A DNA stretch of 64,000 nucleotides. Source: Paraburkholderia nodosa DSM 21604. GTDB lineage: Bacteria > Pseudomonadota > Gammaproteobacteria > Burkholderiales > Burkholderiaceae. Within the stretch, counting starts at the first letter, position 1, and every line of letters starts with the position of its first letter. Made by a program: the position numbers and the translations under genes. Below, in pieces: positions 8,696 through 17,827 of the stretch. Location of the stretch: positions 62,001-126,000 of the forward strand of contig NZ_JAFA01000014.1 in NCBI RefSeq assembly GCF_000519185.1, read 5' to 3'. Under the pieces are notes generated by a model. That model did no database searches, had not been told where the DNA came from, and saw only the letters and a program-made list of their open reading frames with translations.

Positions 8696-9874
8696 ATGAA
8701 GAAAGCAGGCCTTGGTTTTGGCACGTTCCTCGCCACCAGCGCGGCCCTCGTGGCCAGCCCCGCGTTCGCGCAAAGCAGCGTCACGCTTTACGGCGCCGTC
8801 GACGACGCCATTACCTACGTCAACAACCAGAACGGCCACTCGAACGTCTATCTGCGCCAGGGCAACCTGTATGCGTCCAAGTTCGGCTTGCAGGGCAAGG
8901 AAGATCTCGGCGGCGGCACGTTCGCGATCTTCGACCTGCAGAACGGCTTCGACCTCAACTCGGGCGCGCTGTCGTCGAGCGGACTGATCTTCAATCGCCA
9001 GGCCTACGTGGGCCTGCAGAACCAGAACCTGGGCACGTTCACGGCGGGCCGCCAGTACACGCCGTATTACCTGTTCGTCGGGCCGCTCACGGGAAGCTCG
9101 TGGCTCACGGGCGCAACCGGCGCGCACCCCGGCGATATCGACGGTCTCGACACGACCGTACGCATCAACAATTCAGCCACCTACACCTCGCCGATCTTTT
9201 ACGGCGTGCAGGCCAGCGCCATGTACGCGCTCGGCGGCATTGCGGGCAGCACCGGCAAGGGCCAGACGTGGAGCGCCGCGCTGCGCTATTCCGCCGGCCC
9301 GGTGAGCCTCGCCGCGGCCATCCTGCGCATGGACAACGCGCAGTTGACGAGCGGATTCGACAGCTCCTCCACCGGCAGCTTCGGCAAGTCCTCGCTGAAC
9401 ACGGGCTATGTCTCGGCGAACGCGGTCCAGCACATCGCGGCTGGCGGCAACTACACGATCGGCAACCTGGTCCTCGGCGCGTCGTATTCGAACGTTCAGT
9501 ACATTGCGGGCGGCAAGTCGATCTTCCACGACACGGCCATCTTCAACACCTGGGCGGCGCTCGCCGTGTACCGCTTCACGCCGGCCTTCGACGTGGGCGG
9601 CGGCTTCGCCTATACGCTGGCCTCGAAGGCCAACGGCATCACGAGCGCAGCGCGTTATCAGCAGTACTCGCTCAAGGAGTCGTACCACCTCTCGAAGCGC
9701 ACCACGCTTTATGCGCTGCAGGCCTACCAGCACGCGGGCGGCCAGACGCTCGGCGCGAACGGCGCGGGCAACATCGTCAACGCGAGCCCGGCCGTGGGCG
9801 ACTCGCAGAACTCGACGCCCTCGTCCACGCGCTCGCAGTTCGTCGGCATGGCCGGTATCGCGCTGTTGTTCTGA
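8696..9874 (+). CDS. Outer-membrane porin, Burkholderia trimeric type
   Basis: A 392-residue precursor with a signal peptide ending AFA before QSSVTLYGAVDD, the hallmark start of Gram-negative porins of this order. It continues with repeated beta-strand patterns such as KFGLQGKEDLGGGTFAIFDLQ and FNRQAYVGLQNQNLGTFTAGRQ, and ends in a hydrophobic strand with a C-terminal Phe (GMAGIALLF), the outer-membrane assembly signal. CGGAG lies about 10 bases before the ATG. It follows quiC by 121 bases, so it may provide outer-membrane entry for quinate or shikimate; that substrate is inferred from position. Confidence 0.93.
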   Translation: MKKAGLGFGTFLATSAALVASPAFAQSSVTLYGAVDDAITYVNNQNGHSNVYLRQGNLYASKFGLQGKEDLGGGTFAIFDLQNGFDLNSGALSSSGLIFNRQAYVGLQNQNLGTFTAGRQYTPYYLFVGPLTGSSWLTGATGAHPGDIDGLDTTVRINNSATYTSPIFYGVQASAMYALGGIAGSTGKGQTWSAALRYSAGPVSLAAAILRMDNAQLTSGFDSSSTGSFGKSSLNTGYVSANAVQHIAAGGNYTIGNLVLGASYSNVQYIAGGKSIFHDTAIFNTWAALAVYRFTPAFDVGGGFAYTLASKANGITSAARYQQYSLKESYHLSKRTTLYALQAYQHAGGQTLGANGAGNIVNASPAVGDSQNSTPSSTRSQFVGMAGIALLF

Positions 9875-9893
9875 TCGTTGTGCCGATGCACCG

Positions 9894-9922
9894 CCGGGGG
9901 TCGCCTGCACGGCCCCCGGTTT
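9894..9922 (+). terminator. Probable terminator after the porin gene
   Basis: CCGGGGG pairs with CCCCCGG across a 12-base loop, followed by three T residues, 20 bases after the porin stop. The short T-run makes it a weak candidate. Confidence 0.4.
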
Positions 9923-10010
9923 CGCCTGCAGCCCCTCGACGCAGCGGCACGGCGCTGAGTACACTCGCGGGTATCGCCTAAACGAACCCGCGCGACTCCG
10001 CGAACTCACC

Positions 10011-11357
10011 GTGCCGCCCCCCGTTCCCGCCATCAGCCCACGCCTGCGCAGCAGGCTTCGCACGCTCGCCAAGACCCAGCCCAAGGCGGTCCAGCGCACC
10101 TACGACACGCTGCTCTCGCTCGAAGGCTATAGCGCGCTCTCGGCGGCGGCGCGCAAGGACATCTTCTCGTCGATCGCGTTTTCCGCGAACCTGTGGTTCC
10201 AGTGCCTGCTCGACGGCACGCCGCCTACCGCCGAAGTCATGGACCAGACCGCGGCGTTCGCGCGCCGCCGCGTGCACCAGAACGTGCCGCTGCGCTCGCT
10301 GTTGCGCGCCTTTCGCCTCGGCGCGCGCGAGTTGTGGCGCACCTGCACGGAGCTTGCCGAGGCCGACCCGGCGCTCGCGCACGAACTGCTATTCGATATT
10401 TCGCCTTATCTGCTCGATTACTTCGATGCGATGGCCGAGCACATCGCAGAGGCCTATCTCGACGAGCAGCACCAGCAGGCGCGCTGGCGCGGCTCGCTGC
10501 TGCAGCAGCTCTACGACCTCGTGTTCCATGCCCCCGACGACGCCGCACGTTTTCGCGAGACCGTCGAGGCGCTCGGCCTCGACGCCACGCTGCCGCGCAT
10601 TGCGCTCGCCGTCGATCTGGACTTGCGCGACCACGCGCCTTCGGTGCGCGAGGACGCGCTCGACCGATTCGCACTCAGCGCCGCGCGGCACTTCGAACTG
10701 AAGCCCGACGCGCTCGTGCGTGCGTGGCACCGCGAGCGGCTGGTGTTCTGGCTGCCGTGCGTGCGGGGCGATTCGATGACGCGCAACGATCAGCGCGTGG
10801 CCGAGCATGCGGCCGCGCTCGCGCGCGCCGAGCCGCGTGTGCGCAGCATCGGCATCGGGCTCATGAACGAAGGGGCGCGCGGCTGGGCGGCCTCGGTGGA
10901 AGAGGCGCTCAAGGCGGTGGACTTTGCGCCGCGTGGCAGCCGCGCGGATGAAGGTGAAGAGAACAGCAACGCCGGGCGCGTGCACCGCTTTTCATCGATC
11001 GCCATCGAGGAGAGTGTACGCAGCAGCGCCAACGTGCTGCGCTATCTCGTCTCGCTCGCCGAGCAACTGGCGACAGAGGCGGACCTGCTCGCCACGCTCG
11101 AAGCGTGGTTCGCCAGTGGGCAGCGCCGGCGCCAGACGGCTGAAACGTTAGGGGTGCATCCGAATACGCTCGACTACCGGCTCGAGCGCATCGAGACGCT
11201 GCTGGGCGCGAAGCTCACCGACGCGCACTGGATCGCGCGGCTCGATATCGCGCTCAAGCTGCGTGGGGCGACGCAGGGTGCCCAGAGCGATGGCAAGAAG
11301 ATGGAGAAGAAGGGACGCCTCGGGGTGAAGAAGGCGAAGAGCGCGTCGCCGCGCTGA
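10011..11357 (+). CDS. PucR/CdaR-family transcriptional regulator
   Basis: About 448 residues. The N-terminal two-thirds is a helical and then alpha/beta sensory region without a recognisable ligand motif. The C-terminus has the PucR-type helix-turn-helix LATLEAWFASGQRRRQTAET, then LGVHPNTLDYRLERIETLLG, and ends in a Lys-rich tail. The frame extends upstream inside the porin gene, but those residues are a shadow. I start at GTG 10011 (VPPPVPAISPRLRSRLRTLA), although no strong ribosome site is visible, so the exact start is uncertain. It may regulate the porin and quinate genes just upstream or fadD downstream; nothing in the sequence settles this. Confidence 0.75.
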   Translation: MPPPVPAISPRLRSRLRTLAKTQPKAVQRTYDTLLSLEGYSALSAAARKDIFSSIAFSANLWFQCLLDGTPPTAEVMDQTAAFARRRVHQNVPLRSLLRAFRLGARELWRTCTELAEADPALAHELLFDISPYLLDYFDAMAEHIAEAYLDEQHQQARWRGSLLQQLYDLVFHAPDDAARFRETVEALGLDATLPRIALAVDLDLRDHAPSVREDALDRFALSAARHFELKPDALVRAWHRERLVFWLPCVRGDSMTRNDQRVAEHAAALARAEPRVRSIGIGLMNEGARGWAASVEEALKAVDFAPRGSRADEGEENSNAGRVHRFSSIAIEESVRSSANVLRYLVSLAEQLATEADLLATLEAWFASGQRRRQTAETLGVHPNTLDYRLERIETLLGAKLTDAHWIARLDIALKLRGATQGAQSDGKKMEKKGRLGVKKAKSASPR

Positions 11358-11386
11358 ATGCCGCGGTGCGCGCCCCCTCCCGCGCT

Positions 11387-13024
11387 TCACCCCGCGTCGC
11401 GCAATTCACGCCGCAAGATCTTGCCCACCGTCGACTTCGGCAGCGCCTCGACGAAGCTCACCACGCGCGGCACCTTGTACGCCGCGAGTTGCGCCCGGCA
11501 ATGTGCGATCACGGCTTCCTCGCTCAGCGCCGCCTCACGCGCGGGCACCACGAACACGCGCACGGCCTCGCCGCTTCGTTCGTCGGCCACGCCCACGCAC
11601 GCGCATTCGGCCACGCCCGGCAGCGCGGTCACGACCGCCTCGATTTCATTCGGATACACGTTGAAGCCCGAAACGAGGATCATGTCCTTCGAGCGATCGA
11701 CAATGCGCAGGAAGCCGCGCGCGTCGAACACGCCCACGTCGCCGGTGCGAAAGTAACCATCGTCGGTAAACGCGGCGCGCGTGGCCTCGGGCTGGTTCCA
11801 GTAGCCCTGCATCACCTGCGGGCCCTTCGCGCAGATCTCGCCCGGCTCGCCTGGCGCGGCCTCGACGCCGTCGTTCATCAGCTTGACGTCGGTGGAGGGC
11901 ACCGGCAGCCCCGTCGTGCCGGTGAAGCGATCGACGCTCCCCGGATTGAACGACAGCACCGGGCTCGTCTCCGAAAGCCCGTAGCCTTCGCGGATGAAGC
12001 CGCCCGTAATGGCCTGCCAGCGCTCGGACACCGTGGGGATGATCGCCGCGCCGCCGCCGCCCGCGAGCCGCAGCCGCGAAAAATCGACCTCGCCGATGCG
12101 CGGATGCGCAACGAGACCCGCATAGAGCGTATTCACGCCCATGAAGCTCGTGGGCCGCGCGGCCTTGAACACGTCGATCATGCCGCCCAGATCGCGCGCA
12201 TTCGCAACGAGCCAGTTGTCGGCGCCGATCGAGAAGTAGGTGATCAGATTCACCGTCAGCGCGAAGATGTGATAGAGCGGCAGCGCGGTGACGACGACTT
12301 CCTCGCCCGGGTTCATGAAGCCCGGCATGAAGGTCTTGAACTGCTCGACGTTGGCAACGAGGTTGCGGTGCGTGAGCAGCGCGCCCTTGGAAAGCCCGGT
12401 CGTGCCGCCCGTGTATTGCAGGAAGAGCGGATCGTCGCCGCACAACGCGGGGGCTTCGAACGGCAAGCCGGCGCCCTGTGCGAGGGCCGCCGCAAACGAG
12501 CCGGGCTGCGCATCGCGCTCGCCGCCCGCGCTTGCGCAATCGCTTGCAGCAACGCTCAGCACGGTCTTCACGGCCGTATGCGCCTTGATCGCATCGAAAG
12601 TGGGCAGCGCACCCTCGAACACCACGAGCGTTTGTGCGCCGGAATCCACCAGCTGGTGCTGAAGCTCGCGCGGCGTATAGAGCGGATTCACGTTCACCTG
12701 CACCGCCCCTGCGCGCACGATGCCGATCAACGCGATGGGAAACGCGAGCAGGTTCGGCAACATCACGGCGACGCGGTCGCCCTTCTTCACGCCGACGTGC
12801 TGCAGATACGCCGCGAAGTCGCGCGAGAGACGATCGACATCGGCGTAGCTGAGCGAAGCGTCGCCCGGCGTGGCGTCGCCCGCGCGCAATGCCGGCCGGT
12901 GCGCATGTTCGCGCATCGCCTCAATGAACATATGCGCGAGCGACGGATGCCGATCGGGATTGATGGTAGCGGGAATCTCGCCATAGCTGGCGAGCCAGGG
13001 GGCTTTCGACACGTTCGTCTCCAT
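11387..13024 (-). CDS. fadD: Long-chain fatty acid--CoA ligase (FadD-like)
   Basis: An acyl-adenylate-forming enzyme of 545 residues that activates fatty acids to acyl-CoA at the cytoplasmic face. The ATP-binding P-loop LQYTGGTTGLSKGALLTHRN lies near residue 200, with YGLSETSPVLSFNP near 345, the hinge region FRTGDVGVFDARGFLRIVDR, and the C-terminal catalytic Lys in LPKSTVGKILRRELR. The N-terminal YGEIPATINPDRHPSLAHMF matches the start of E. coli-type FadD. The gene stands alone, divergent from the Pit carrier. Other acyl chain lengths are possible. Confidence 0.88.
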   Translation of the reverse strand: METNVSKAPWLASYGEIPATINPDRHPSLAHMFIEAMREHAHRPALRAGDATPGDASLSYADVDRLSRDFAAYLQHVGVKKGDRVAVMLPNLLAFPIALIGIVRAGAVQVNVNPLYTPRELQHQLVDSGAQTLVVFEGALPTFDAIKAHTAVKTVLSVAASDCASAGGERDAQPGSFAAALAQGAGLPFEAPALCGDDPLFLQYTGGTTGLSKGALLTHRNLVANVEQFKTFMPGFMNPGEEVVVTALPLYHIFALTVNLITYFSIGADNWLVANARDLGGMIDVFKAARPTSFMGVNTLYAGLVAHPRIGEVDFSRLRLAGGGGAAIIPTVSERWQAITGGFIREGYGLSETSPVLSFNPGSVDRFTGTTGLPVPSTDVKLMNDGVEAAPGEPGEICAKGPQVMQGYWNQPEATRAAFTDDGYFRTGDVGVFDARGFLRIVDRSKDMILVSGFNVYPNEIEAVVTALPGVAECACVGVADERSGEAVRVFVVPAREAALSEEAVIAHCRAQLAAYKVPRVVSFVEALPKSTVGKILRRELRDAG

Positions 13025-13330
13025 GAATTCAATTCGCGGCTTGTATGCGAGGTGCCGCGTTTCACGCCCATGCTACGGGCTTGGCCGCGCCGGGAGAACT
13101 GGGAAAGCGGATAAGGTGATTGTGAAAAGTCACAAAAGCGCGCCCGTGCGCAGACCCATTGCGACGTCACGTCCGTGTCTGATTTTTGTCAATTGTGCGA
13201 CACTGCGTCGTCTCGTCCGCAGCGCTTTTCCAGCGTGCCGACGCGGCACCGCGCCACGCACGTTTGCTAACCCGCATACGCTGCGCCGAGGCGTTTCCCC
13301 AAGCGGATTGACCAGAGCCACCACGCTTTC
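13025..13330. other. Divergent intergenic region between fadD and the Pit gene
   Basis: This 306-base gap must hold both promoters. The one clear element is the inverted repeat at 13120-13135, listed separately. I see no convincing -35/-10 pair and no small gene. Confidence 0.4.
13120..13135. promoter_or_regulatory. Inverted repeat TTGTGA-N4-TCACAA
   Basis: Perfect 6-bp arms separated by AAAG, between two divergent genes. The half-site resembles a CRP half-site, but the 4-base spacer is that of FNR-type sites, so the cognate regulator is unclear. Confidence 0.35.
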
Positions 13331-14914
13331 ATGCCGGACATACCCTTGTCCCCCTACCGCGCGCCGAGCGCACGCCGCCGCGGTATTGGCATCGCCCTAT
13401 TTCTCGCGGTCATTGCGGCCGGGGCGATTTACGTCATCGATCATCTCGTCGTTGATTTGCGCGCCGTGCGCGAAAGCTCGGCGCTGGCCTTCATCCTGCT
13501 CGGGCTTGCGCTCCTCATCGCGCTCGGCTTCGAGTTCGTGAACGGCTTTCACGACACCGCCAACGCCGTCGCTACCGTCATCTACACGAACTCACTCGAT
13601 CCGCATCTCGCGGTGGCATGGTCGGGCGCGTGGAATTTCATCGGCGTGCTCGTCTCCAGCGGCGCGGTCGCGTTCGGCATCCTGCAACTGCTGCCGGTGG
13701 AACTCATCCTTCAGGTCGGCAGCGGTGCAGGCTTCGCCATGGTGTTCGCACTCCTGATCGCCGCCATCGTCTGGAACCTCGGCACCTGGTATTTCGGGCT
13801 GCCTTCATCCAGTTCGCATACGCTCGTGGGCTCGATCATCGGCGTGGGGATCATGAACCAGTTCATCAGCGGGCCTTCGGGCACGAGCGGCGTGGACTGG
13901 GACCAGGCGGCGGGCGTGGGCAAGGCGCTGCTGTTCTCGCCCGTGGTCGGCTTCGTGATGGCCGGGCTGCTGCTGCTCGTGCTCAAGCTGCTCGTGCGCG
14001 TGCCCGCGCTCTATGCCGAACCCAAAGCCAACCAGGCGCCGCCGCTCTGGATCCGCACGCTGCTCATCCTCACCTGCACCGGCGTTTCGTTCGCCCACGG
14101 CTCGAACGACGGCCAGAAAGGCATGGGCCTCATCATGCTGATCCTGATCGGCGTCGTGCCGACCGCCTACGCGCTCAACAAGGCCGTCACGCCCGAGCAA
14201 ACCGCGGCGTTCGTGGTCGTGGCGCGCGAGGCGTCCGCAACGCTAGGCCGATACGCGCACGGCGCGCCGCCCGACAACGCGCGCGCCGAGGTCGAGGCGT
14301 TCGTGCGCACACGCCAGCTCACGCCCGCCACGCTGCCCGCGCTGCGCCAGCTCACCGATACCATCGCCGACCAGGTCGCCCTTTCCGGCTCGATGGCGAC
14401 CGTGCCCGACGCGATCGTCGACAACGTGCGCAACAACATGTACGTGGCGAGCGAAGCGATCCGCCTGATGCAAAAGGCGAAGGCGCCCGAGATGTCACCC
14501 GGGGACGCCAAAGTGCTCGACACCTTCCGCAAGCAGATGGACCACTCGACCAAGTTCATTCCGACCTGGGTGAAGGTGGCCGTGGCTCTCGCGCTCGGTC
14601 TCGGCACGATGGTGGGCTGGAAGCGCATCGTCGTGACGGTAGGCGAAAAGATCGGCAAGCAACATCTCACCTATGGTCAGGGCGCTTCGGCCGAAGCGGT
14701 GGCCATGATCACGATCGGCATGGCCGATGTCTACGGCTTGCCGGTGTCGACCACGCACGTGCTCGCTTCGGGCGTGGCGGGCACGATGGCCGCGAACGGC
14801 TCGGGCCTGCAGTGGGGGACCGTGCGCAACCTCGTGCTCGCGTGGGTGCTCACGTTGCCTGCTTCGATTGCGCTGGCTGCTGGTCTTTACTGGATGTTCC
14901 GGCAGGTTTTCTGA
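13331..14914 (+). CDS. pit: Inorganic phosphate transporter, Pit family
   Basis: This 527-residue inner-membrane carrier has the two duplicated Pit signatures, GFEFVNGFHDTANAVATVIY near residue 61 and SFAHGSNDGQKGMG near 255. Each lies next to membrane helices, with a conserved half repeat (GLPSSSSHTLVGSIIGVGI and GLPVSTTHVLASGVAGTMA). A hydrophilic section near residues 290-400 separates the halves. It probably imports phosphate as a metal-phosphate complex with protons. Its last 65 bases overlap the end of the convergent AliA-like gene. No pho box is obvious upstream. Confidence 0.92.
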   Translation: MPDIPLSPYRAPSARRRGIGIALFLAVIAAGAIYVIDHLVVDLRAVRESSALAFILLGLALLIALGFEFVNGFHDTANAVATVIYTNSLDPHLAVAWSGAWNFIGVLVSSGAVAFGILQLLPVELILQVGSGAGFAMVFALLIAAIVWNLGTWYFGLPSSSSHTLVGSIIGVGIMNQFISGPSGTSGVDWDQAAGVGKALLFSPVVGFVMAGLLLLVLKLLVRVPALYAEPKANQAPPLWIRTLLILTCTGVSFAHGSNDGQKGMGLIMLILIGVVPTAYALNKAVTPEQTAAFVVVAREASATLGRYAHGAPPDNARAEVEAFVRTRQLTPATLPALRQLTDTIADQVALSGSMATVPDAIVDNVRNNMYVASEAIRLMQKAKAPEMSPGDAKVLDTFRKQMDHSTKFIPTWVKVAVALALGLGTMVGWKRIVVTVGEKIGKQHLTYGQGASAEAVAMITIGMADVYGLPVSTTHVLASGVAGTMAANGSGLQWGTVRNLVLAWVLTLPASIALAAGLYWMFRQVF

Positions 14915-16568
14915 CATCGGCTTCACGCAGCATGTCGCGCAAACGGAATTTCTGCACCTTGCCTGCGGGCGTGGTCGGCATGGCGTCGAGCAGCCATAGC
15001 CGTTCGGGCAAGTACTGCGCGGCCACCTTGTGCGACTTGAGAAAGCCAACGAGCGAAGGCAGATCGACAACTGCGCCGGGCCTGGCCACCACCACGGCGC
15101 AGGCGCGCTCGCCCAGCCGCTCGTCCGCGTACGAGACGATCGCCACCTGCGCAACCGCGGGATGACGATAGAGCAGCGACTCGATCTCGACCACGGGAAT
15201 ATTCTCGCCGCCGCGAATGATCACGTCCTTGCTGCGGCCGCTGATGCGGATGTAGCCGCGCTCGTCGACAATCGCGAGATCGCCGGTGTCGAACCAGCCT
15301 TGCGCATCTGTCGCGTTGAGGTGCGCGCGCTTGAGATAGCCGCCGAAACCCGAGCATGCGCGCACGAAAAGCCGGCCCGCTACGTTCGGCGGCAACGCGT
15401 GATCGTTCTCGTCCACCACCTTCACTTCCACGCCCGGCAGCGGCGCGCCATCGGTCGTGGACGCGCGTTCGTCATCGTCGTCCAGACGCGTGAGCGTCAC
15501 CGCGCCCAGCTCCGTCATGCCCCACGCGGAGACGATCTTCGCCCCCAGCGCCGTGCGTGCGCGTTCGACCAGTGCGCCGGGAATCGGCGCGCCCGCGCAC
15601 AAGAACGTCCGCAGCGTCGGCACGCGCGTGCCCGTCTCGATGGCCGCGTGGGCGAGATCGCCGAGAAACGCCGTGGACGCCATCGTGAACGTCGCACGCT
15701 CCTGTGCGACGAGCGCGAGCGCTGTCTCGGGCTGCCATACGTCCTGCAGAACAGCGCTCGCCCGCAGCGCGATCGGCATCATGAGGCCATACATGAAGCC
15801 GGTTTGATGCGCCATGGGCGAAGCCATCAGCACGACGTCGTCACGGCCGAGACGCATGGCCTGCGCATAAGGGAGGATGTTCGAAAACAGCGTGTTCGCC
15901 GTGTGCATCACGCCCTTGGGTTCGCCCGTCGTGCCGGAGGTGTAGAGCAGTTGCGTCACGTCGTCGGGGCCTGGGCGATTGCGCATGAGGATGGCTTCGG
16001 CGTCACTCGCCTCTTCCCAGCGCGGACCGCTCAGGAGCGCTTCGAAACTGTTGCGCGCCGGCTCGCCTTCGTCGGTTGCGCCCACGACCACCACGTGCTG
16101 CAAGGCGGGTAGCTCAGGCCGCAGCGCGCTCATCATGGCCTCGTAGTCGAAGCCTCGATAGCGCTGCGGCACGATCATCACCTTGCTGCCGCCATGGTTG
16201 AGCATGAACGACAACTCGCGCTCGCGAAAGATCGGCATGAGTGGATTGAGCACCGCACCGATGCGCGAGCACGCGAGATAAAGCAGCGTGAACTGCCAGC
16301 AGTTCGGCAGCTGCATCGAGACCACGTCGCCCTTCGCGACACCGAGCCTGGCCAGGCCCACGGCAATGCGGTCCGCCATGCGCGCCATCTGCGCGTAGGT
16401 GAAGCGCGTGTTCTCTCCTTCTTCGATTCGTACCGCCGTGAGCGCGATCTTCGCCGGACATTCGGCCACGCAGGCGTCCAGTTCGTCGTTGATGGTGCGC
16501 CCGGGCCACCAGCGCCGTGCCTCCTCCCGCGCGCGGCGCGGCCCGATCAGTACCGCGTCGAACTCCAT
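14850..16568 (-). CDS. aliA: Cyclohexanecarboxylate--CoA ligase
   Basis: A 572-residue acyl-adenylate ligase. The P-loop LLYTSGTTGEPKGVMHTAN lies near residue 210, with SAWGMTELGAVTLT, DTGDLAIVDERGYIRISGRS and the C-terminal catalytic Lys in TTPAGKVQKFRLRDML. The N-terminal RRWWPGRTINDELD and the PMPIFRERELSFMLN-type segment are the pattern I recall for AliA. Setting strengthens the call: it is the last gene of badH-badI-aliB-aliA, so it would activate cyclohexanecarboxylate to its CoA thioester. The 3' end overlaps the opposite-strand Pit gene by 65 bases. Activity on other alicyclic or aromatic acids cannot be excluded. Confidence 0.85.
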   Translation of the reverse strand: MEFDAVLIGPRRAREEARRWWPGRTINDELDACVAECPAKIALTAVRIEEGENTRFTYAQMARMADRIAVGLARLGVAKGDVVSMQLPNCWQFTLLYLACSRIGAVLNPLMPIFRERELSFMLNHGGSKVMIVPQRYRGFDYEAMMSALRPELPALQHVVVVGATDEGEPARNSFEALLSGPRWEEASDAEAILMRNRPGPDDVTQLLYTSGTTGEPKGVMHTANTLFSNILPYAQAMRLGRDDVVLMASPMAHQTGFMYGLMMPIALRASAVLQDVWQPETALALVAQERATFTMASTAFLGDLAHAAIETGTRVPTLRTFLCAGAPIPGALVERARTALGAKIVSAWGMTELGAVTLTRLDDDDERASTTDGAPLPGVEVKVVDENDHALPPNVAGRLFVRACSGFGGYLKRAHLNATDAQGWFDTGDLAIVDERGYIRISGRSKDVIIRGGENIPVVEIESLLYRHPAVAQVAIVSYADERLGERACAVVVARPGAVVDLPSLVGFLKSHKVAAQYLPERLWLLDAMPTTPAGKVQKFRLRDMLREADVRKPAGTSSKDQQPAQSKQAT

Positions 16569-16614
16569 ATGCAGCCTCCCGTGGCGTTGCAGGAAACGTC
16601 GCAGGCGGCGCGCA

Positions 16615-17766
16615 TCATGCCGGCACCGCGTCGCGGCCCGCGTTCGAGCGCGCGATGATGGTCTTCATGATCTGAGCCGTGCCGTCGCCGATCTGGAAGC
16701 CGAGCACGTCGCGCAGGCGCTGTTCGAGCGGCCCGCGATCGTAGCCGCCGTGCCCGAACGAAAGCAGGCATTGATGCACCACGTCGTAGGCGAGCTTCGG
16801 CCCCCACCACTTGCACATGGCCGCTTCGGCCGTATGCGGCAGTCCACGGTCCTTGAGCCAGAGCGTTTGCAGGCACAGCAGGCGCGCCGCCTCCACCTGG
16901 GTTGCGTATTCGGCGAGCGGATGCGACACGCCCTGGAACGCCGCAAGCGGCTTGCCAAAGGCTTCGCGCTGGGCGACGTACTCCCACGTTTCTTCGAGGC
17001 TCACGCTCGCCACGGCGAGCACCTGCAGGCCGATCAGCGCGCGCGAAAAGTCGAAGCCCTGCATCACCTGAACGAAGCCCTTGCCCTCGTCGCCCAGCAG
17101 GTGGTCCACCGGCACGCGCACATTCTCGAAGAAGATCGAACCGCGTCCGATCGCGCGCTGCCCGTGGCAGTCGAAGCGGTTGCGCGTGACGCCCGGCAGA
17201 TCCATCGGCACGAGAATGGCCGAGACGCCGCGCGCGCCGTCTGCCACGCTGCCGGTGCGTGCGAACACCACCGCGGCGTCGGCCTGATCGGCGGCCGAAA
17301 TCGAGGTCTTCTCGCCGTTGAGGACGTAGTGATCACCTACGCGCTCCATTTTCAGGCGCAGGTTCGCGGCATCCGAGCCGCCGCGCGGCTCCGTGAGCGC
17401 GATGGCGAGCAGCGCGCGGCCCTGCGTGAGGCGCTCGAGCCACGGGCGCGCAATCTCGGGCGCGGCGTGCTTGGCGAGGATCTGTCCGTTGAGCGAGGCA
17501 AGCAGGTTGATGTACGAGAGGCTCAGGTCCGCGCGCGCAATCTCCTCGTGGATCACCCCCGCGGCGAGGCAGCCCAGGCCCTGGCCGCCATACTGCTCAG
17601 GCAATTCCGGCGCGATGAAGCCCATCTCGCCCATTTCGAGCATGAGGCCGCGATCGAGCACGCGTGTGGTGTCGCGCTCGATAAAGCCAGGCGCGACGCG
17701 CCCTTGTGCGAAGCGCCGCGCGTGCTCGCCGAGCGCGGCGAGGTCGTCGTCGATATACGGATTCAT
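16615..17766 (-). CDS. aliB: Cyclohexanecarboxyl-CoA dehydrogenase (acyl-CoA dehydrogenase family)
   Basis: An FAD-dependent acyl-CoA dehydrogenase of 383 residues, the usual family length. Visible features are the N-terminal helical domain, the FAD/substrate motif LLAIALTEPRGGSDAANL near residue 120-137, GEKTSISAADQADAAVVFAR, the middle FDFSRALIGLQVLA and the C-terminal FGHGGYDRGPLEQRLRDVLG. It would introduce the first double bond, giving cyclohex-1-ene-1-carboxyl-CoA. It lies 46 bases before aliA and 61 after badI on the same strand. Electrons need an ETF, and no etf genes are in the window. Confidence 0.86.
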   Translation of the reverse strand: MNPYIDDDLAALGEHARRFAQGRVAPGFIERDTTRVLDRGLMLEMGEMGFIAPELPEQYGGQGLGCLAAGVIHEEIARADLSLSYINLLASLNGQILAKHAAPEIARPWLERLTQGRALLAIALTEPRGGSDAANLRLKMERVGDHYVLNGEKTSISAADQADAAVVFARTGSVADGARGVSAILVPMDLPGVTRNRFDCHGQRAIGRGSIFFENVRVPVDHLLGDEGKGFVQVMQGFDFSRALIGLQVLAVASVSLEETWEYVAQREAFGKPLAAFQGVSHPLAEYATQVEAARLLCLQTLWLKDRGLPHTAEAAMCKWWGPKLAYDVVHQCLLSFGHGGYDRGPLEQRLRDVLGFQIGDGTAQIMKTIIARSNAGRDAVPA

Positions 17767-17827
17767 GGTGTCTCCTTGAAGCGGCCCGCTCTATTCATTC
17801 GTCATCCTGATCGTCATGGAGACGCCT

